A stretch of DNA of 64,000 bases. It comes from Planctomycetota bacterium. Its GTDB lineage: Bacteria; Planctomycetota; UBA1135; UBA2386. The translations under genes were made by a program, and so were the position numbers. Every line of letters begins with the position of its first letter. Within the stretch, counting starts at the first letter, position 1. The notes beneath the pieces are model-generated. The model made no database searches, was not told the origin of the DNA, and saw nothing but the letters and a program-made list of their open reading frames with translations. Shown here in pieces: positions 52,701-62,100 of this stretch. The DNA lies in contig JADJWQ010000006.1 in assembly GCA_016716265.1 (NCBI GenBank), positions 1,426,001 through 1,490,000 of the forward strand. Direction: 5' to 3'.

Positions 52701-53128
52701 CCAATCTCGTGCGCAATGGCCGCGACGAGGACGCCGCCGAGCTGTTCGAGGTCAGCTACACCGCATACACGCGCGCCAGCGCGCTGAAGCCCGACGACGT
52801 GCGGCTGCGCAACGACCGCGCCGTGCTGCTGGTCTACTACCTGCACCGCGACTACCCGACCGCGATCGAGCTCTTCGAGGGCGTCATCCGGGACGGCACG
52901 CGCATGCTGACGGAGTCGCCGCCCACCGACCCCGACGAGCTGCGCAACCTGCAGGAGGCGGTCGGCGACGCCTACGGGAACCTCGGCTACCACTACATGA
53001 CGAACGTGCAGGAGTACGCGAAGGCGCGTCCGAACCTCGAGAAGTCCCTCGAGTACTACCCGTTCCAGGAGCGCGCCTCGACGCGCCTGCTGCAGCGGCT
53101 CACCCAGCTCGAGCGGGGAGGGAACTGA
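49733..53128 (+). CDS. Large exported TPR protein with internal duplication
   Basis: The 1,131 residues from ATG 49733 begin with a signal peptide (QLSFLLSLLALACSAQD). The rest is TPR-type helical repeat (for example WYEKAVQLAPDDPQIANDCG, TAIELFEGVIRDG). The protein consists of two related halves. The first ends with FLERSLQYYPYQQREARRML and the second with NLEKSLEYYPFQERASTRLL, and matching segments precede both (WIAICQLSLG/WIALCMGQKG; LMLLYHLGRD/VLLVYYLHRD). No catalytic motif was seen. It is followed after one base by another TPR protein, so the two are probably one transcript. A protein-interaction role at the envelope is likely. Confidence 0.85.
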   Translation: MKQLSFLLSLLALACSAQDPAPERPAPRGTGAATPQDHAATELAARVTKAKRLLDAGSIDEALLETDAILKDHPGQRDALLLAARGNIALFEQRRQFADSFLADAVTQLRTALDERDDERDDDPDTQVLLSWCLLKQSEFREGYELALQAADAYRAAGAPPEKLSNALLQAGEHRMQMFVDAWRAERDSGEERPSDDVQKLAQETLQVLANADAAAPNALARQRMAQVYQWLDRPLDAIRTYEDGIRAIPDAVALHTGLQDLYFAMDRRAACVQAYRNLLKDLPGSTAVQWYLGRAQVALGDDLRGKSQWEPAARAYADALASYTDYDAKRPGDHAGTSQWIAICQLSLGRVAFESGDLDAAREHYFAAYDACPPVADTDENGTPRVYDSFGGNYVGGLARIGQTLAEGSGADALPKALTFFEAVLARHPDRFSSIYNNAALAARDLGVRIWEHARNGEAGATPEQAMALWEKSYGWYEKAVQLAPDDPQIANDCGLMLLYHLGRDLDHARELFDRAVQLGTEQLAALPADASDSQRHFIEGAVGDALQNIGKLLLDDEGKPEEAKAFLERSLQYYPYQQREARRMLERATRGPEAAQPDARLVERFEELAGPAREAVADPDAGYEEALSILDEGTNELRDYAPFMALYGEYTLRFAEQRAGAGGNAAFVAGLFDDAVRNLRRAVELDAEPIAPRLSLASALQATGDFREAASVCDALMLHAQSLGGTDADTMQRIHAIRADCAARAYVAAKSGTGGADEDLLRMARASYRELEGAVGLDDAQLSLWTSLERWAGAPAQALEILGRAAARDERKVEQLRQLGLELGDSQPVLDALAGSDSAYVLYYRGCAGFDRSRQLWASGEAERGIGVLDDAIADLRKVIELRDDYRNNSEYWIALCMGQKGFLQLANGDLDGAGSSFVEAAKFRPDVANADLGSGQSIRRGILLVGDRYYGSDLGTAVAFYRNAFDALPDDDQIANNLGLFARDHATNLVRNGRDEDAAELFEVSYTAYTRASALKPDDVRLRNDRAVLLVYYLHRDYPTAIELFEGVIRDGTRMLTESPPTDPDELRNLQEAVGDAYGNLGYHYMTNVQEYAKARPNLEKSLEYYPFQERASTRLLQRLTQLERGGN

Positions 53129-53129
53129 C

Positions 53130-54722
53130 GTGGCGAGTTCCCGTCTGGCCCGTCGCGCGGCGCGCACGCTCGCGGTCGCGGCGACGCTCGCCGCATTGCC
53201 GCCGGGCGCGCCCGGCTCGATCCGCGCCCAGCAGACGACAACGCCCCCTGCCGGCGCTCCCCAGGTCGACATCAGCGCGATGCGCGCCGACGCCGCGCGC
53301 GCCGAGCGCGCGGGGCGCGACGCGGAGGCGGCCGCCCTCTACCGCGGGCTGATCGCGGCCCAGCCGGACGATCCGCAGTGGGTCGTCCGCTGCGCCGACG
53401 CGCTGGGTCGTCACGGCGCCGTCAACGACGCGCTCGATCTGCTCGACGAGGCGCGACCGCGCTTCCCCGACGCGGTGGAGATCGCGGCGATGACCGCGAA
53501 GATCTTCCACCTGAAGGCCGACCGGCTGCGCGCGAGCGGTGTGTTCGACGTCAACGTGACCTTCCTCTACGAGGATGCCAGGCGCACCGCCGAGCACGTG
53601 CTGACGATCCAGCCCGACCACGTCGAGGCGCGCCTGCTGGTCGCATCCGCGAGCTTCCAGCTCGGCGACCTCGAACGCGCGCTGACCGAGGCCCGCAAGG
53701 TCACCGCCGATCGCCCGGGCGACTACGGCGGGCACGCGATGATCGGCCGCATCCTGTTCCAACGATACGTCGAGGCCAGGCAGCAGGGCGACGACGAGCG
53801 TGCAGGCGTCCTGCTCGGCGAGGCGACCGCAGCGCTCGAGCGGGCACGCCGCGCCGACCGGACCCGCAGCTTCCCGGTCGTCAAGCTCGCCGACCTCGCC
53901 GCGTGGACCGGCGACCTCGACAAGGCTCTCGAGCTGTACGGCGCGGCGCTGGCGATCGACCCCGACAGCCAGGTCAGCCACGACTGGCTGCGCTCCGCCG
54001 TCGACGCCGGCAAGCGGCGCGCGTTGTACGGAAGGGCGCGCGAGGCCTACGCGGTGAGCGACGGTGCGAAGCCGCGCGGCATCGGGCTCCTGCGCTGGTA
54101 CGAGTCCCAGGCCGCGTTCGACGCTCGTGACTGGAAGGCCGCCGCCGAGGGCTTCAGCAAGAGTCTCGCGGAGATGCCGGACTACCAGGACACGCGCTGG
54201 TGGCTGATGCAATCGCTGTTCTGGGGCGGCGACAGCGCGGCCGCGGAGACGGTCGCCGTCGAGTTCGCGCGATCGTCGCCACAGCGCTTTGCCGACATGA
54301 TCCGCAGCGACGACCAGACCGTCGCGACCGTCGTCGGCATGGCGCGGCACTCGTACCAGTCGGACCGTGCCGCCGACAGCCGCGATCTGAACCGCGTGAT
54401 CGCCTACGCGCGACAGACCAGCGACGCCTGGAACAACTACGCGTTCCTGTGCCGCGAGACCGGGCTCTACGAGGAGAGCGCGCGCGCCTACGGCGAAGCG
54501 CTGAACATCGAGCCCGACTCCCCGCAGCTCCTGAACGACGCGGCGGTGATCTTCCAGTACCACCTGGCGACGCCGGACAATCTGAGGAAGGCGCGCACCT
54601 ACTACGAGCGCGCGATCGAGCTCGCCGAGAAGCAGATCGCGGCCGGCAACCTCGATGCCGACACGCTCGAGCTGACGCGCACCGCGCTGCGCGACGCGCG
54701 CAACAACCTGCGGCGCATGTGA
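53130..54722 (+). CDS. Exported TPR protein
   Basis: The 530 residues from GTG 53130, one base after the previous stop and preceded by GGGGAGG, carry a signal peptide (LAVAATLAALPPG...IRAQ). They are otherwise TPR-like repeats (AERAGRDAEAAALYRGLIAA, LDKALELYGAALAIDPDSQV, YEESARAYGEALNIEPDSPQ). The C-terminal segment LRKARTYYERAIELAEKQI resembles the repeat units of the upstream 1,131-residue protein, so the two may be related by duplication. No enzymatic motif. They probably work together. Confidence 0.85.
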   Translation: MASSRLARRAARTLAVAATLAALPPGAPGSIRAQQTTTPPAGAPQVDISAMRADAARAERAGRDAEAAALYRGLIAAQPDDPQWVVRCADALGRHGAVNDALDLLDEARPRFPDAVEIAAMTAKIFHLKADRLRASGVFDVNVTFLYEDARRTAEHVLTIQPDHVEARLLVASASFQLGDLERALTEARKVTADRPGDYGGHAMIGRILFQRYVEARQQGDDERAGVLLGEATAALERARRADRTRSFPVVKLADLAAWTGDLDKALELYGAALAIDPDSQVSHDWLRSAVDAGKRRALYGRAREAYAVSDGAKPRGIGLLRWYESQAAFDARDWKAAAEGFSKSLAEMPDYQDTRWWLMQSLFWGGDSAAAETVAVEFARSSPQRFADMIRSDDQTVATVVGMARHSYQSDRAADSRDLNRVIAYARQTSDAWNNYAFLCRETGLYEESARAYGEALNIEPDSPQLLNDAAVIFQYHLATPDNLRKARTYYERAIELAEKQIAAGNLDADTLELTRTALRDARNNLRRM

Positions 54723-54740
54723 GCGCGCGGCAGTCGGGGC

Positions 54741-57700
54741 TCACGCGAAGCGACACAGCGACTCGATGAAGGCCGCCGAGCCGTCGCGGACGAACGCGTC
54801 GAGCTGCGCGGGCTCCTTGAGCTGCTGGCCGCGGCGGCGCGGCACGACGTGGTATTGGACGTCGAACTCGGGCAGCAGCGTCATGTCGCCCCACAGCTTC
54901 TCGAACTGCGCGACCGGGAAGACGTCCTCCTGCCCGCGCCCCCAGCGCCGCTTGACGTCCTTGACCGTCACGTAGGTCGGGACGCGCGCCGCGAGCCGCC
55001 GCACCGCCTCGCCGACGCTCACCGCATCGCGCAGGTCCTCGCGCGCCAGGCCGAACACCTCGAGCAACCGCTGCACGTCGACCCAGGTGGTGCCGGTGTT
55101 GTAGTGGCTCAGGCGGAACTCGGTCTCGTCGTCCGGCATCGCGAGCCCCTCGAGCAGCCGCGGCCGCCCGTCGACGCGCGCGAGCCCACCGCCGACGTCG
55201 TCGATGCGGCGCGGGATGACCTCGAACGTCAGCCCGGCACCGCGTTCGACGTGCAGGCCGAGCCGAGCCGGGTCGAGGTCGGCGCCGACCGTGTCGATGT
55301 TGTGGATCAGCAGGTAACGCAGCCGCGGCTGTCGATCGAACAGGTCCGCCAGCACGCCATTGCGCAGCAGGTTCGGGATCTCGAACCAGTGGCCGACCGG
55401 GTGCAGGCACTGCAAGGGCAGGTTGTCGACGTAGTCGGCGCCCTCGCCCGCGCTGCGCGCCCAGTCGATCAGCGCGCTCTGCAGGCTCTCGCGCACCTTC
55501 TGCGCCTGCTCGTCGAGCAGCTGCCTGGCGCGCTCCTCGTAGAGGAACACGAGATCGCGGACCGTCGGCACCATCCGCAAGCCCACGGCACGGCCCGGCG
55601 ACAGCAGGAGCGGACCCCGATAGCCGAAGCTGTCGGTCTCCTCGACGTGCGCCGCGATCGCGTCGTGCGTGAACAGGCTCGTGGTGACCACGTGCGGGAT
55701 CGCGACGCCGAGCTCGTCGGCGACGCGCCGCGTCTTCGCGACGTGCACCTCGAGGAAGGTCCGGTGCTGGCCCGCGAACCGGCAGAACGGGCTCAACGCC
55801 TTCGCGATGCCGGCGCCGCGCGTCCAGCGGCTCGCCGCGCCGCCGGCCAGCGTGACCACCGCGACCTCGCCATTCGCGAGTGCCGCGCGGCCGCGCGCGT
55901 GCCACGTGGCCGGCAGCTCGCCATCGGCGAGCACGACGTCCTCCGGCCGGACGTCCTCGATCGTCGTCGTCGCCGGCAGCCGGTTCTGGGCGAGCCCGAT
56001 CCGTCCGGCGCGCAGATCGGCGCGGATCCGCTCGTGCAGCTCGGCGTCGAAGCCGCCGAGATCGAGCAGCTCGCGCAGCGACCGCACATCGCCACGGCGC
56101 GCCTCCTGGCGCGACGGCAGCATCCGCTCGAACAGCGCCGGCAGGAACCCGCGCAGCTCGTCGCCCGACCAGCCCGGCTCGCCGAGCCGCTCGAGCTCGC
56201 GTCGCCGCGCCGGCCCGAGCTGGCCGGCGCGCTGCCGGAGCAGGTCCGGCACGACCAGCGCGTAGTAGCCCGGCGCCATGCGGGCGTCGTCGCCGGTCGC
56301 GAGCCGTGCCGCCGAGCCGTCGCGATCGATCGCGAAGTCGTAGACGACCGGGTCCATCGCGAACGGCGTCCCGCGCTCGTGCTCGCGCTTCGTCGCCAAC
56401 AGCAGCTCGAGCAGCGCGTCGCGCGCGCTCGGCGGCTCGGCCGGATCCAGGAACATCCCCATGCCGCCACCGGCCATGCCGCCGAGCATGCAGAAGCCCA
56501 GCCACCGCTCACCGAAGCGCGCGCGCACGCGCTCGATCAGACGCTCCGTGAAGCGATTGGTCGCCCACGGCACGATCGCGCGGAGCGGGCCCGAGAAGTT
56601 CTCGGTGGTCAGCGCCGCGAGCCGACGCAGATCGCCGGCGCGCAGCGCGGCGAGGATCTCGTCGTAGATCTCGCCCGCGCGCAGGCGCCCCTGCCACGCA
56701 TCGGCGTCGCGCAGCAGGTACCGCTCGGTGACCATGTCGAGCACCGGCCCCACGTCCTGCGCCATCCCGCCGTGCAGGGGCACGAGGCTCTGCTGCAGCA
56801 GCTCGAGCATCGCGTCGGGCAGCTCCGGCGCCGCGAGGATGCGGTGATCCGGCAGCAGGCGCCCGCGGCTGATCCCGAACTCGGGGTCGCCCGGCTGCGC
56901 GAGGCGCCCCTCGATGCACTTCAGTCCCGGCCACACGCCCCCCGAGTCCTGCCAGCCGCCACCCGAGCCGCCGAGCCACTCGCCGAGGATCGCGCGCGAC
57001 GCGACCACGCGCCGCTCGCCCTCGGCCAGCGGCCCCTCCAAGTTGCGGGTCTGCCCGGTCGCGCGCATGCACACCGCGATGATCGACGCGAGCAGGTTGG
57101 TCGACACCGCGAGCCGGGAGCCCTTCGGGATGTCGCGCACGCGGGTGACGAGCTCGAGGCCGCGGCCCGGCCCGCACAGGCGCTCGAGCAGCGGTGCGAG
57201 CGCGGCGCCCGAACCCTCGAGCCCGGGCGGCACGAGGCCCGCCGCGATGACGCCCGCGCGCAGCAGGCCGAGGTAGTCGCGCGCGAACTCGAACACCTGC
57301 GCGACGCGGTGCAGGTCGACGTTCGCCTCGAGGTCGACGCTGCACAGGCGCAGCAGCGGCTCGTCGATCACGCGCAGGCACGTCTCGATCGGTGGCTCCG
57401 GACGGGCGTCACGGCCGCGCACGCCGAGGTCGACCGACACGTTGATGACGCGCGCGCCCTCGGGGAAGTCCATGCCGAGGAAGAAGATGTCGCTCCACGC
57501 CGAGTGCGTGAGGTCGAGCCGGACCGGCGTGCGCTCGCGCAGGATCGGGAACGGCGCATCGGCCGTGCCGCGCGCGACCAGCTCGGGCCGGATCCGCAGC
57601 GGCAGCTCCGCCGGATGACCGACGCGGAACATCCACTGGTTGCCGCGCGCCGACCGCACGCTGCGGCGGACCTGGTCGGCGAGCATCTGGAACGCGCGCC

Positions 57701-58067
57701 CGCGGTAGGCGGCGGCGAGCGCGCTGCACGTCGTGTCGCTCGGGCCCGCGCAGCGCAGGTCCGCCGAGAACGTCGCGATCGCCTCCTCGTAGCGGCGGGC
57801 GAGCAGCTGCTCGTAGCCGGTGAACGACAGCCGCCCGGCGCGCGGCAGCTCGGGCAGGCGCGGCAGCTCGTAGCCGTGGATCGCGGCGAGGAACAGCGTC
57901 GCGCGGACGCGCTCGTAGAGGTTGCCGGCGCGGGCACGGAAGGCGTCGAGCTCGTCGCAGGCGGCGAGCAGATCCGCGACGCCGAGCGGCGCGCACAGCT
58001 CGGCCAGCGACGTGTCGCGGACGCGCGGATCGGTCGCGGTCAGCACCTCGGAGAAGCGGCTCCCCAT
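54741..58067 (-). CDS. GHMP-kinase-like domain fused to UDP-sugar pyrophosphorylase
   Basis: The 1,108 residues from ATG 58067 have two parts. Residues ~140-640 resemble fucokinase/GHMP kinases (SAWSDIFFLGMDFPEGARVI, GEWLGGSGGGWQDSGGVWPG, WLGFCMLGGMAGGGMGMFLD). The phosphate loop is altered (PKGSRLAVSTNLLAS instead of P-x3-GLGSS-x-A), so activity is doubtful. Residues ~750-1,100 are a UTP-sugar pyrophosphorylase (VVTLAGGAASRWTRGAGIAKAL, IPHVVTTSLFTHDAI, LQCLHPVGHWFEIP, YLLIHNIDTVGADLDP). This order is the reverse of bacterial Fkp. It would make a nucleotide sugar for polysaccharide. Its start overlaps the stop of the GalU-like gene (TGATG). Confidence 0.8.
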   Translation of the reverse strand: MGSRFSEVLTATDPRVRDTSLAELCAPLGVADLLAACDELDAFRARAGNLYERVRATLFLAAIHGYELPRLPELPRAGRLSFTGYEQLLARRYEEAIATFSADLRCAGPSDTTCSALAAAYRGRAFQMLADQVRRSVRSARGNQWMFRVGHPAELPLRIRPELVARGTADAPFPILRERTPVRLDLTHSAWSDIFFLGMDFPEGARVINVSVDLGVRGRDARPEPPIETCLRVIDEPLLRLCSVDLEANVDLHRVAQVFEFARDYLGLLRAGVIAAGLVPPGLEGSGAALAPLLERLCGPGRGLELVTRVRDIPKGSRLAVSTNLLASIIAVCMRATGQTRNLEGPLAEGERRVVASRAILGEWLGGSGGGWQDSGGVWPGLKCIEGRLAQPGDPEFGISRGRLLPDHRILAAPELPDAMLELLQQSLVPLHGGMAQDVGPVLDMVTERYLLRDADAWQGRLRAGEIYDEILAALRAGDLRRLAALTTENFSGPLRAIVPWATNRFTERLIERVRARFGERWLGFCMLGGMAGGGMGMFLDPAEPPSARDALLELLLATKREHERGTPFAMDPVVYDFAIDRDGSAARLATGDDARMAPGYYALVVPDLLRQRAGQLGPARRRELERLGEPGWSGDELRGFLPALFERMLPSRQEARRGDVRSLRELLDLGGFDAELHERIRADLRAGRIGLAQNRLPATTTIEDVRPEDVVLADGELPATWHARGRAALANGEVAVVTLAGGAASRWTRGAGIAKALSPFCRFAGQHRTFLEVHVAKTRRVADELGVAIPHVVTTSLFTHDAIAAHVEETDSFGYRGPLLLSPGRAVGLRMVPTVRDLVFLYEERARQLLDEQAQKVRESLQSALIDWARSAGEGADYVDNLPLQCLHPVGHWFEIPNLLRNGVLADLFDRQPRLRYLLIHNIDTVGADLDPARLGLHVERGAGLTFEVIPRRIDDVGGGLARVDGRPRLLEGLAMPDDETEFRLSHYNTGTTWVDVQRLLEVFGLAREDLRDAVSVGEAVRRLAARVPTYVTVKDVKRRWGRGQEDVFPVAQFEKLWGDMTLLPEFDVQYHVVPRRRGQQLKEPAQLDAFVRDGSAAFIESLCRFA

Positions 58068-58945
58068 CAGGCGTCCCCCGACGGCTCGGCGCCCTCGAGC
58101 CGGGTGCGCTCGCGCTGCATCAGCACGTCGAGGACGGTGTCGAGCACGCGCTCGCGGTCGCGCCCGCGCAGACCGATCGCGAGCTGCGCGGCGAGCAGGC
58201 CGTAGCGGTCGCCCAGGTCGTAGCGGCGCCCGCGCATCTCCAGCGCCAGGTAGCGCTCGCGCCGCGCGACCTCGTCGAGCACGTCCGACAGCACGACCGC
58301 GCGCGGGTCACCGCTGCGGAAGCGGGCGTCGAGCGCATCCATGACGCTCGGCGTCCACACGTGCATCCCGAAGAAGCACAGGTAGTGGCCGGCGCGCAGC
58401 CCCGGCACGTGCAGCTCCTGCTCGGCCTGCGTCGGCGTCGGCTTCTCCAACACGCGCTGCACCTCGTAGAGCCGCTCCTCACCGGGCACGCGCCGGCCGC
58501 CGACCGCGCCGAAGCGCACCAGCTCGTGCTCGCGCGTCGGCTGCACCGCGGACACGCACGCGGCGGCGCGCTGCGCCATGCCGCACAGCTCGCGAGCATC
58601 GCCGGACGCGCCGGCGCGCACGAACAGGTGGTCGCCGACGAGGTGCAGGAACGGCACTCCTCCGAGCGCATCGGTCGCGCAGTGCACCGCGTGCGCGTAG
58701 CCGAGCGGCTCCGGCTGGGGCACGAAGTGGAGGCGCGACGCGGCGTCGGCCGCCGCCGCGACGAACGCCGGCTCGTCGCCCGGCCGCACGACGACGGCCA
58801 CCTCCTCGATGCCCGCCTCGAGCACCTCGTCGAGCAGCACGCGCAGGACCGTGCGGACCCGCCCGTCGCCCGCCACGATCGTCTGCAGTGGCAGCGTCCG
58901 CTGCCCCGCGCCCGCCGCCGTCAACAACGCCTTCCGAACGTCCAT
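58067..58945 (-). CDS. GalU-like nucleotidyltransferase
   Basis: The 292 residues from ATG 58945 form a sugar-1-phosphate nucleotidyltransferase: KALLTAAGAGQRTLPLQT (an altered G-x-G-T-R loop), VLRVLLDEVLEAGIEEVAVV, FVPQPEPLGYAHAVHCATDA, LHLVGDHLFV, a ligand loop VLEKPTPTQAEQE, and YDLGDRYGLLAAQLAIGL, all as in GalU. The canonical lysine-containing PVVDKP segment is not clear, so the specificity or activity may differ. Translational coupling to the pyrophosphorylase fusion suggests they act in one pathway. A longer in-frame start (59071) adds only low-complexity residues. Confidence 0.82.
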   Translation of the reverse strand: MDVRKALLTAAGAGQRTLPLQTIVAGDGRVRTVLRVLLDEVLEAGIEEVAVVVRPGDEPAFVAAAADAASRLHFVPQPEPLGYAHAVHCATDALGGVPFLHLVGDHLFVRAGASGDARELCGMAQRAAACVSAVQPTREHELVRFGAVGGRRVPGEERLYEVQRVLEKPTPTQAEQELHVPGLRAGHYLCFFGMHVWTPSVMDALDARFRSGDPRAVVLSDVLDEVARRERYLALEMRGRRYDLGDRYGLLAAQLAIGLRGRDRERVLDTVLDVLMQRERTRLEGAEPSGDA

Positions 58946-59060
58946 GGTCGCGCTCCGCCGCGGCCCGGGGCCGGCGGGTGCGCGCATTCTGGCACGGACC
59001 GCACCGCGGTTCCCACCGCGGTCCGCGCCGGCGCCGGGGCGGCGGCGGCGGTGTACGGGC

Positions 59061-59090
59061 TTGGACCTCACCGCGGCCCGCGGCTATCCG
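59061..59090 (+). promoter_or_regulatory. Weak promoter candidate for the tricorn-like protease gene
   Basis: TTGGAC (59,061-59,066) and TATCCG (59,085-59,090) with an 18-base spacer lie 46 bases before ATG 59137 in the divergent gap 58,946-59,136. Both boxes match only partly. Confidence 0.25.
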
Positions 59091-59136
59091 TAGCGGGCTG
59101 GCCGGCCGGTCCGGCCCACCGACATCCCTCTCCGCC

Positions 59137-62100
59137 ATGCTCCGTATCCCGTTGCCGCTCGTCGCGGCGCTGCTCGTCCTGCCCGCCGCCGCGCGCGCGC
59201 AGACGGACGACGAAGCGCTGCTCCTCCGCTTCCCGCACCTCCAGGGTGACCGCCTCGCGTTCACCAAGGGCGGCGACATCTGGGTCGCCGAGCTCGGCGA
59301 CCTGCGCGCGCGGCGCCTGACGAGCTTCGACGAAGGTCAGGAGCTGTACCCGCGGATCTCGCCCGACGGCACCCTGGTCGCGTTCAGCGGCGAGTACGGC
59401 GGCTCGCGGCAGATCTACGTGGTGCCCTTCACCGGCGGTACGCCGAAGCAGCTCACGTTCTACCCGGACGTCGGCGTGCTGCCCCCGCGGGGCGGCTACG
59501 ACAACCTGCCGCTCGACTGGACTCCGGACGGCCGGCACATCCTGATCCGCTCCAATCGGACCCCGTACGGCGAGCGCATCGGCCGCTACTTCCTGGTGCG
59601 CGCCGATGGTGCGGGCCTCGAGCAGCCGCTGCAGATCCCGGAGGGCGGCGCCGCGACGTTCTCGCCGGACGGCAGCAAGCTCGCCTACAACATCATCAGC
59701 CGCGAATGGCGCACCTGGAAACGCTACACGGCCGGGCGCGCCCAGGACGTGTGGGTCTACGACCTGACCGGCAACCGGATCGAGCGGATCACCACCTTCG
59801 AGGGCACCGACAACTTCCCGATGTGGGTCGGTGACCGCATCTACTTCACGTCCGACCGCGAGGGCGGCACGCTCAATCTGTGGTGCCACGAGCTGTCGAG
59901 CGGCGTGGACCGCCGCGTCACGAGCTTCGCGGACTTCGACGTGCTGTTCCCGTCGCGCGGCGCCGGCGGCATCGTGTTCGAGCACGGCGGTGCGCTCTGG
60001 CGTCTCGACACGACGAGCGAGCGGCTGACGCGATTGTCGATCACGCTGGCCGACGACCGGCCGTGGACGCGCCCGCGGTGGCTCGACTGCGGCGGCGACT
60101 TCGGCGAGTTCACGATCTCGCCGAACGCGAAGCGCGCGGTCGTCGAGTTCCGCGGCGATCTGTTCTCGGTGCCGGCGGAGCACGGCGAGGTCCGCAACCT
60201 GACGCGGACGCCGGGTCGCCGCGAGCGCGACCCGAGCTGGTCCCCCGACGGCCGGCTGCTCGCGTTCGTCGCCGAGGACGGCCTCGACCAGGAGCTGTTC
60301 GTGCGCAGCTTCGGCCACGGGCAGGAGACGCGGCTGACGACCGACCTCGGCGCCTGGATCGAGGGCTACGCCTGGTCGCCGGACTCGCGCTACATCGCGG
60401 TGCGCGACCACGCCTGCAGGCTGTGGGTCGTCGACGTACGCACGCGCCGCGCCGAGCTCCGCGACACCTCGCCGGAGACGTCGATCGGCAGCGTGCAGTG
60501 GTCGAAGTGCGGAACGTGGCTGTGCTACGACAAGCTCGGCCGCAACGGCTACCAGTCGATCTGGCTCGTGCGCGCGCAGGGTGGCACGCCGGTGCAGGTG
60601 ACGAGCGACGATTGGGACGACCGCTCGCCGAGCTTCGACCCGGGCGGCCGCTACCTGTGGTTCACGTCGGCGCGCGACTACCAGTACGGTGACCACGAGT
60701 TCCGGCAGCGCATCTACGCGCTGCTGCTGCGCGACGACGTCGCGAGCCCGACCGCACCGCGCGAGGACGAGGAGCCGATCGCCGGCGCGCCGAAGGCCGA
60801 GCCCGCCGCCGACTCCGACGGCCCGCTCGAGATCGACCTCGACGGCATCGAGCACCGACTCGTCGCCATCGACCTGCCGTCCGGCCGCTACGGCGCGTTG
60901 CAGGGCGTCACCGGGGGCCTGCTGTTCCGTCAGGGTGGCGAGCTGCGCCGCTACGACCTCGACGCGCGGGAGGCGAAGGACGTGCTGACCGGCATCGGCG
61001 CGCACGAGCTCAGCCCGGACCGCGAGCACGTGCTCTACCGCCACGGTCAGAGCCTGTGCCTCGCGCGCACGTCACCCGGTCAGCAGGCCGGCAAGGACCC
61101 GCTGCCGCTCGGGGGCGTGCGCCTCGAGGTGCATCCGCCGACCGAGTGGGCGCAGATGTACACCGACGCATGGCGCATCATGCGCGACTGGTTCTACGAC
61201 CCGAACATGCACGGCGTCGACTGGGAGGCGATGCGCGCCAAGTACCTCCCGCTCGTGTCCCACGTCTCCCACCGCTCCGATCTCGACTTCCTGCTCGGCG
61301 AGCTGATCGGCGAGCTGAACTGTGGTCACACCTACGTGCAGCCCGGCGAGACGCCGTCGGTCCCGCGCGTCGACGTCGGCACGCTCGGCTGCGAGCTCGA
61401 GGTCGTCGACGGGCGCTACCGCATCGCGGCGATCCTGGACGCCGAGAACTGGACCGCAGCCGGCCGCAATCCGCTGGCGGAGCCCGGCGTGCACGTCGCC
61501 GTCGGTGACTACCTGCTGGCGATCGACGGGCGCGAGCTGACGGCTGCCGACAATCCGTATCAATGGCTCGTCGGCAAGGCCGACCGCCGCGTCGAGCTGC
61601 TCGTCAACGCGGCGCCGCGGACCTGGGACGCACGGCGCGTCACGGTGCGGCCGACGGCCTCCGAGCAGACGCTGCGCTACATCACCTGGGTGAACCGGAA
61701 CCGCGAGCTCGTCGCTCGACTCTCCGGTGGACGCATCGGCTATCTGCACTGCCCGAACACAGCGATCGAGGGGCACCGCGAGCTGTTCGAGGGCTGGCGC
61801 GCGCAGGCGCTCGTCAAGGACGCGATGATCGTCGATGACCGCTACAACGGCGGCGGCTTCATCCCGATCGATATGATCGACGCATTGAGCCGGCGCCCGC
61901 TGAACTGGTGGGCACGCCGGCACCGGCAGCTGTACACGACGCCCCAGTACGCCTTCGAGGGACCGATGATCATGCTGATCAACGGCTACTCGTCGTCGGG
62001 CGGCGACGCGTTCCCCTACTACTTCCGCGAGCGCGACCTGGGGCCGCTGATGGGCCAGCGCACGTGGGGCGGGCTCGTCGGCTACTCCGGCACGCCACGG

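Noticed and set aside
54741..56600. Calling the large fusion a plain UDP-glucose pyrophosphorylase
   Set aside because: The N-terminal GHMP-kinase-like half (GGGWQD and GGMAGGGMG motifs) shows it is a two-domain protein, so a single-function name would mislead.
59004..59025. Possible sigma-54 promoter (TGGCACG followed by GC) in the divergent gap before the GalU-like and tricorn-like genes
   Set aside because: The GG and GC elements are eight instead of ten bases apart, so it does not fit the -24/-12 rule.
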